From positions 124,001 to 188,000 of the forward strand of contig CAIPVV010000021.1 in assembly GCA_903868595.1 (NCBI GenBank): DNA of 64,000 bases, given 5' to 3'. This DNA is from an uncultured Pseudomonadota bacterium (lineage in GTDB: Bacteria; Pseudomonadota; Gammaproteobacteria; Steroidobacterales; Steroidobacteraceae). How positions within the stretch are numbered: position 1 is the stretch's first letter; each line of letters opens with the position of its first letter. The notes under the pieces were generated by a model. It saw nothing but the letters and a program-made list of their open reading frames with translations. It was not told the origin of the DNA and searched no databases. The translations under genes and the position numbers were made by a program. Positions 60,969 through 64,000 of this stretch are shown here, piece by piece.

Positions 60969-61820
60969 TCAGGGAGGCGGCGCCGTGGTGCCCTTGAAGC
61001 TCGCCTGCAGCAGGTGCGTGAGCGTGTGCACGTACCGCAGCTTGCCGTTCTCGACGCGGAACAGGTGGCTGTCAGGCGCTCCGCTGCCGCCCCCGGGTCC
61101 ACCGGCGCCGAACGTGCAGAACACCTGTACCGTACCCATCACCTCGTCCACGACAAAATGACGGTTCGCGATGTTGACGCCGCCCGGGACGCCGACCTCG
61201 CAGCTGTCGGTCGGGGTGCCCTTGCCTGTATACGCCCCACCCTCGATTCGCACGCAGGGGAAGCCCCAAGGCACGAGGTCGATCTTCTTTTCGAGAAAGG
61301 CATCGAGATAGGCATTGGCCGCCGCCTCGAGCGTGCCGCGGGAGTCGCGCTTCTCGGCCGGAATGGGCTCCCACTTCTCGGTGGAGGAGTACTTCAGGTA
61401 CGCGTCCGCGTTGAACAGCCAGTAGCCGGTGGTGGTCCACAGGATCTCCACCTCGGCGATCTTGTCGTGGTTCACGCGCAAGCGGGCGCCCAGGACATGC
61501 GGCGCAGCCTTATCGGTGACGATCACCTCGGTAAAGGTCTGGCAGGAATCCGTGTCGAGGAAGCTGCGATGGTGGTCGATCTTCAGCGGCTTCTTGATGA
61601 AGCCCTTGTTGATGTCGGCGGGAGCCACGTTCTCCCAATAGCCCACGTTCGTCGCCAGCGGCATGCCGGAGATATCGCCCTTGGTCTGTGCGGCGAGGTA
61701 CAAGTCCACGGCGTGCTGCAGGCCTCCCCGGGTGCAGGACACCTGGGCGTAGCTGAGTCCCGGCGCGATCAAGGCGACGCAAAGCGCGAGGTAGCGGTAT
61801 ACGAGGCTGGTGCGTTTCAC
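60969..61820 (-). CDS. Secreted DUF8021-like protein
   Basis: 283 residues from GTG 61820, chosen because AAGGGGA lies about six bases upstream and a signal peptide (YLALCVALIAPGLSYA) starts there. The mature protein contains two related halves (MPLATNVGYWENV near residue 50, YLDAFLEKKIDLVPWG near 185), the second with VFCTFGAGG and a C-terminal HLFRVENGKLRYVHTLTH, consistent with an NTF2-like DUF8021 module. Related in layout to the lipoprotein at 15105-16151. Function unknown. Confidence 0.7.
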   Translation of the reverse strand: MKRTSLVYRYLALCVALIAPGLSYAQVSCTRGGLQHAVDLYLAAQTKGDISGMPLATNVGYWENVAPADINKGFIKKPLKIDHHRSFLDTDSCQTFTEVIVTDKAAPHVLGARLRVNHDKIAEVEILWTTTGYWLFNADAYLKYSSTEKWEPIPAEKRDSRGTLEAAANAYLDAFLEKKIDLVPWGFPCVRIEGGAYTGKGTPTDSCEVGVPGGVNIANRHFVVDEVMGTVQVFCTFGAGGPGGGSGAPDSHLFRVENGKLRYVHTLTHLLQASFKGTTAPPP

Positions 61821-61945
61821 TGGGTTCCCCTTGTTGTTGTCGTGATAGCTGGATAGTAGCGAATTTTTCGCACCGCAAACTGGCGTGCAGAGCAGGTATT
61901 GCGGCTCTTCGCCCGGCGCCATGCCCCTATCGCCCACCAAACGCG

Positions 61946-62098
61946 TCAGGCTCGCTTGCGGTCGAGCCTTTCATAGAGGATAGATTTCGGGAAACCGAAA
62001 CAAAAGAAGGGAACGGCTACTACTACTTTCAGGTGGTCCGCGACCAAGCACACGGGATGAGCGGCCCACTCCAATTGCCACAGCTCTGGAGTGGTCAT
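61946..62098 (-). CDS. Possible small protein, translationally coupled (ORF B)
   Basis: 50 codons from ATG 62098, overlapping the stop of ORF A by ATGA. Contains VCLVADHLKVVVAVPFFCFG and KSILYERLDRKRA, with one weakly hydrophobic helix and a basic tail. No family recognised. Codon context is less GC-rich than neighbours. Confidence 0.35.
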   Translation of the reverse strand: MTTPELWQLEWAAHPVCLVADHLKVVVAVPFFCFGFPKSILYERLDRKRA

Positions 62099-62220
62099 CG
62101 CAAGCAACTCAACTGCCACAACGAGCAGACCTGCGATGGCTCAAAAGACTGCGGTCCGGAGAGGAGCAGGTAGATCAGGAGAAGCAGCAGCACGGCATGG
62201 CCTAAAGCGATGATCGACAC
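62095..62220 (-). CDS. Possible small membrane protein (ORF A)
   Basis: 41 codons from GTG 62220. One strong membrane helix (HAVLLLLLIYLLLSG) and a short tail with two Cys (VCSLWQLSCLR). It lies 71 bases downstream of the glycosyltransferase gene on the same strand and is coupled to ORF B. No ribosome site is obvious, so the call is tentative. Confidence 0.35.
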   Translation of the reverse strand: MSIIALGHAVLLLLLIYLLLSGPQSFEPSQVCSLWQLSCLR

Positions 62221-62291
62221 CGACGTATCGAACGGGCTGGAAGGGGGCGCGCGCAGCCCGCTGGATACGTCCTGCTGTAGGCCGCGGCTGG

Positions 62292-63554
62292 TCAGGGCGC
62301 CACGAGGCGTATCAGCGCCTCGGCGGCGACGGCGGCGCCATCGACGGGCGCCAACGCCGTGGCGACCCGCCCTGCGGCCTGCGCATAGGCCGGATCGGAC
62401 AGTAGGCCATCCAGCGCCGTGGCAAGCCGCTTGGCCGTCACTTTGGTGAACGGCAGGACACGCGCCAGTCCCAGCGCCGCCGAGCGTGCCGCGTTGTCGG
62501 GCTGATCAAAGGAGACCGGGGTGATGAGCTGCGGACGGCCGGCACGCAGGGCCTGCGCCAGCGTACCGATGCCCGCCTGGTGCACGACCGCAGCAGCGTG
62601 CGGGAATACCGCCGAGTACGGCAGGTAGTCAAACGCCTTGATGCCTGCGGGCAAGGCAGGTAGCTGCGCCGACCCGGTCAGCAGGATCGCGCGACGCCCC
62701 AGGGCCTGTGCCGCGTCCATCGCATGGCGCCAATAGTCACCGGCGATCCACACGACCGAGGAGCCCAGGCCAAAGACCAGCGGCGGCGCTCCGGCTTGCA
62801 GGAACTGCGCAAGTTCGGCAAGCCGCTCCGGCGCTGCGGGCGCACCGTCGAACAGGGGCGTGCCGCAGACCTGCGTGCGCTGCGGCCAGTCGGACTGCGG
62901 CGACGCCAGCGGCGCATCAAATAGCGCCAGCGTTCCCAGCGGCGAGAACTGGCCTTCCATGGCCATCACCTGCGCGCTGGCGGGCAGGCCCAGTTCGCGC
63001 CGATAGGCATGCAGGGGCGCCTCCCACCGGCGCACGGCCCAGCGCACCCCCTGCATCAGGCCATCGTAGACTACGGGGCTCACGCGGGCGGCGCGCTGCA
63101 GGAGGTTGGGGCCGGCCATTACCAGCGGCTCGTGGCGCGACAGGAAGCTCATCGGCGCCAGCACCGTGGAGACCCACGGCAGCTGCCGCTGCTGGGCGAC
63201 CAGTTGCACGGTGAAGGTGAGCGGATGGGACACCAACAGGTCCGCGCCCTGCGATGCCTGCGTGATGTCGGCGAGCGCGGGCCGAAGGTACGGCATGACG
63301 ATCTCGCGCAGCAGGCGCTCCGCGCCACGGATAGGATGGAACAGCCGCCGCGCGACGTCGGCCCGTTGGCCCATCGCCTCCAGGCTCGGCCGGACGGCTG
63401 CGAAGTCCAGTCCCGCGCTCCGTACCGTCGTTTCGTACTCGGCACTGGAGGCGATGAGCGCCTCCTGGCCACGCGCCTTGAGCGCGCGGCCCACGGCGAT
63501 GTAGGGATGCAGGTCCCCGAGCGAGCCCATCGTCGCCAGCATGAAGCGGCTCAT
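62292..63554 (-). CDS. UGT-like (GT1 family) glycosyltransferase
   Basis: 420 residues from ATG 63554, overlapping the transporter stop (ATGA). GT-B fold: N-terminal MSRFMLATMGSLGDLHPYIAVG, and a C-terminal donor-binding block with VFGLGSSVVW, FDYLPYSAVFPHAAAVVHQAG and SFDQPDNAARSAALGLARVL, as in macrolide/UDP-sugar transferases and ergosterol-glucosyltransferase-like enzymes. It transfers a sugar from a nucleotide donor to a small lipophilic acceptor, not identifiable here. Coupling to an EamA-type exporter suggests that the glycosylated product or its precursor is transported. Confidence 0.88.
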   Translation of the reverse strand: MSRFMLATMGSLGDLHPYIAVGRALKARGQEALIASSAEYETTVRSAGLDFAAVRPSLEAMGQRADVARRLFHPIRGAERLLREIVMPYLRPALADITQASQGADLLVSHPLTFTVQLVAQQRQLPWVSTVLAPMSFLSRHEPLVMAGPNLLQRAARVSPVVYDGLMQGVRWAVRRWEAPLHAYRRELGLPASAQVMAMEGQFSPLGTLALFDAPLASPQSDWPQRTQVCGTPLFDGAPAAPERLAELAQFLQAGAPPLVFGLGSSVVWIAGDYWRHAMDAAQALGRRAILLTGSAQLPALPAGIKAFDYLPYSAVFPHAAAVVHQAGIGTLAQALRAGRPQLITPVSFDQPDNAARSAALGLARVLPFTKVTAKRLATALDGLLSDPAYAQAAGRVATALAPVDGAAVAAEALIRLVAP

Positions 63555-64000
63555 GCGCGTCGACTCGCGAGGATGGTGAGCCCCACAGCCACCGCGCAGC
63601 CCAGCGCGAGAAGCGTGATGGGCTCGCCCAGGAACAAGGCCGAGAACCCGAGCGTGAAGAACGGCTGCAGCAGCATCACCTGGCTGACGCGGGCGACGCC
63701 GCCCAGATCCAGGCCCCGGTACCACGCGAAGAAGCCGAGGAACGCGCTGACCAGACTCACGTACCCGAAGGCACCCCAGGCAAAGGGTCCGGCGTTCAGT
63801 CCGTAGAGCCAGGCCTGCGCCGCGACCACCGGCAGCAGGAACGGCGCAGCCACCACCACGGCCCAGCAGATAACTTGCCAGGCGCCGATCTGGCGCGCGA
63901 GGCGTGCTCCCGCCGTATAGCCGATGGCCCCGGAGACTACAGCGCCCAGCAGCGCCAGGTCCGCGGGAGCAAGACGCCCGGCGCCGCTGTGCAGCGCGTA
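63551..64000 (-). CDS. EamA/DMT-family transporter (5' end beyond the window)
   Basis: The last 149 residues are visible. Multiple hydrophobic helices, GAIGYTAGARLARQIGAWQV, VSLVSAFLGFFAWYRGLDLGG and the end block LLQPFFTLGFSALFLGEPIT followed by a final helix, which is the C-terminal EamA repeat. Ten-helix metabolite exporters of this family remove amino acids or drugs. The stop overlaps the start of the glycosyltransferase gene. Confidence 0.85.
   Translation of the reverse strand, partial: YALHSGAGRLAPADLALLGAVVSGAIGYTAGARLARQIGAWQVICWAVVVAAPFLLPVVAAQAWLYGLNAGPFAWGAFGYVSLVSAFLGFFAWYRGLDLGGVARVSQVMLLQPFFTLGFSALFLGEPITLLALGCAVAVGLTILASRRA

Overview
The window is GC-rich bacterial chromosome. 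MinCDE in the order minC-minD-minE, an MltA-type murein transglycosylase, a VIT/CCC1 transporter and a canonical VirB1-B11 cluster indicate a Gram-negative proteobacterium. The many exported PQQ, cytochrome c and Tat-dependent proteins, together with a DUF1592/DUF1552 pair, would fit an environmental gammaproteobacterium of the Steroidobacter/Solimonas/Nevskia type. That placement is inference, since no rRNA or tRNA is visible. Most genes lie on the minus strand, packed with ATGA, GTGA or TAATG stop-start overlaps.

Layout. 1-3.1 kb (-): Tat-type SDR (cut by the left edge), arylamine N-acetyltransferase, VIT transporter, DUF3465 pair. 3.4-9.7 kb (+): four-gene operon of DUF1592-type cytochrome-like protein, DUF1552 protein, ankyrin-repeat protein and metallo-beta-lactamase-fold protein, all with export signals. 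9.7-18.4 kb: periplasmic redox region with a cytochrome P460, two polyvinyl-alcohol-dehydrogenase-like cytochrome/PQQ proteins, a soluble PQQ sugar dehydrogenase, an SDR without the catalytic Tyr, and a wrecked serine dehydratase gene (sdaA). 18.4-21.7 kb: Tat aldo/keto reductase and an MltA protein fused to secretin-type N domains. 21.7-27.1 kb (-): five-gene operon of Tm-1-like ATP-binding protein, biotin carrier, biotin carboxylase, carboxyltransferase and HAD phosphatase, a separate-subunit biotin-dependent carboxylase of unknown substrate. 27.4-33.1 kb: small housekeeping genes, several acetyltransferases, pseudogenes and minCDE. 33.3-35.4 kb (+): decayed two-component and EAL signalling genes around an apparently intact Hpt protein. 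35.4-42.1 kb: WbuC cupin, an FMN alpha-hydroxy-acid oxidase carrying a CxxCH motif, an 1170-residue amino-acid-permease/hybrid-histidine-kinase fusion, and a MOSC protein.

42.2-53.0 kb: a complete type IV secretion operon in the order virB1 to virB11, without virD4 or a relaxase in the window, flanked on the virB11 side by two broken genes (SnoaL-like, cupin). 53.2-62 kb: acetyltransferases, two more Tat-type SDR paralogues, a DUF2007 protein, a quinohemoprotein alcohol dehydrogenase with an Asp-Tyr-Asp active-site motif, YciI and a DUF8021-like protein. The right end carries a UGT-like glycosyltransferase overlapping an EamA/DMT transporter that runs off the edge.

Overall the region combines extracytoplasmic oxidative chemistry (PQQ, heme c, FMN, Tat-exported SDRs and AKR) with an integrated secretion apparatus. 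It also shows repeated gene decay: sdaA, the hybrid kinase, the EAL gene, SnoaL, cupin, a DMT/SMR transporter and a globin fragment. The strongest candidates for undescribed biology are the Tm-1/carboxylase/HAD operon, the MltA-secretin-domain fusion, the permease-kinase fusion, and the DUF1592-DUF1552-ankyrin-MBL operon.
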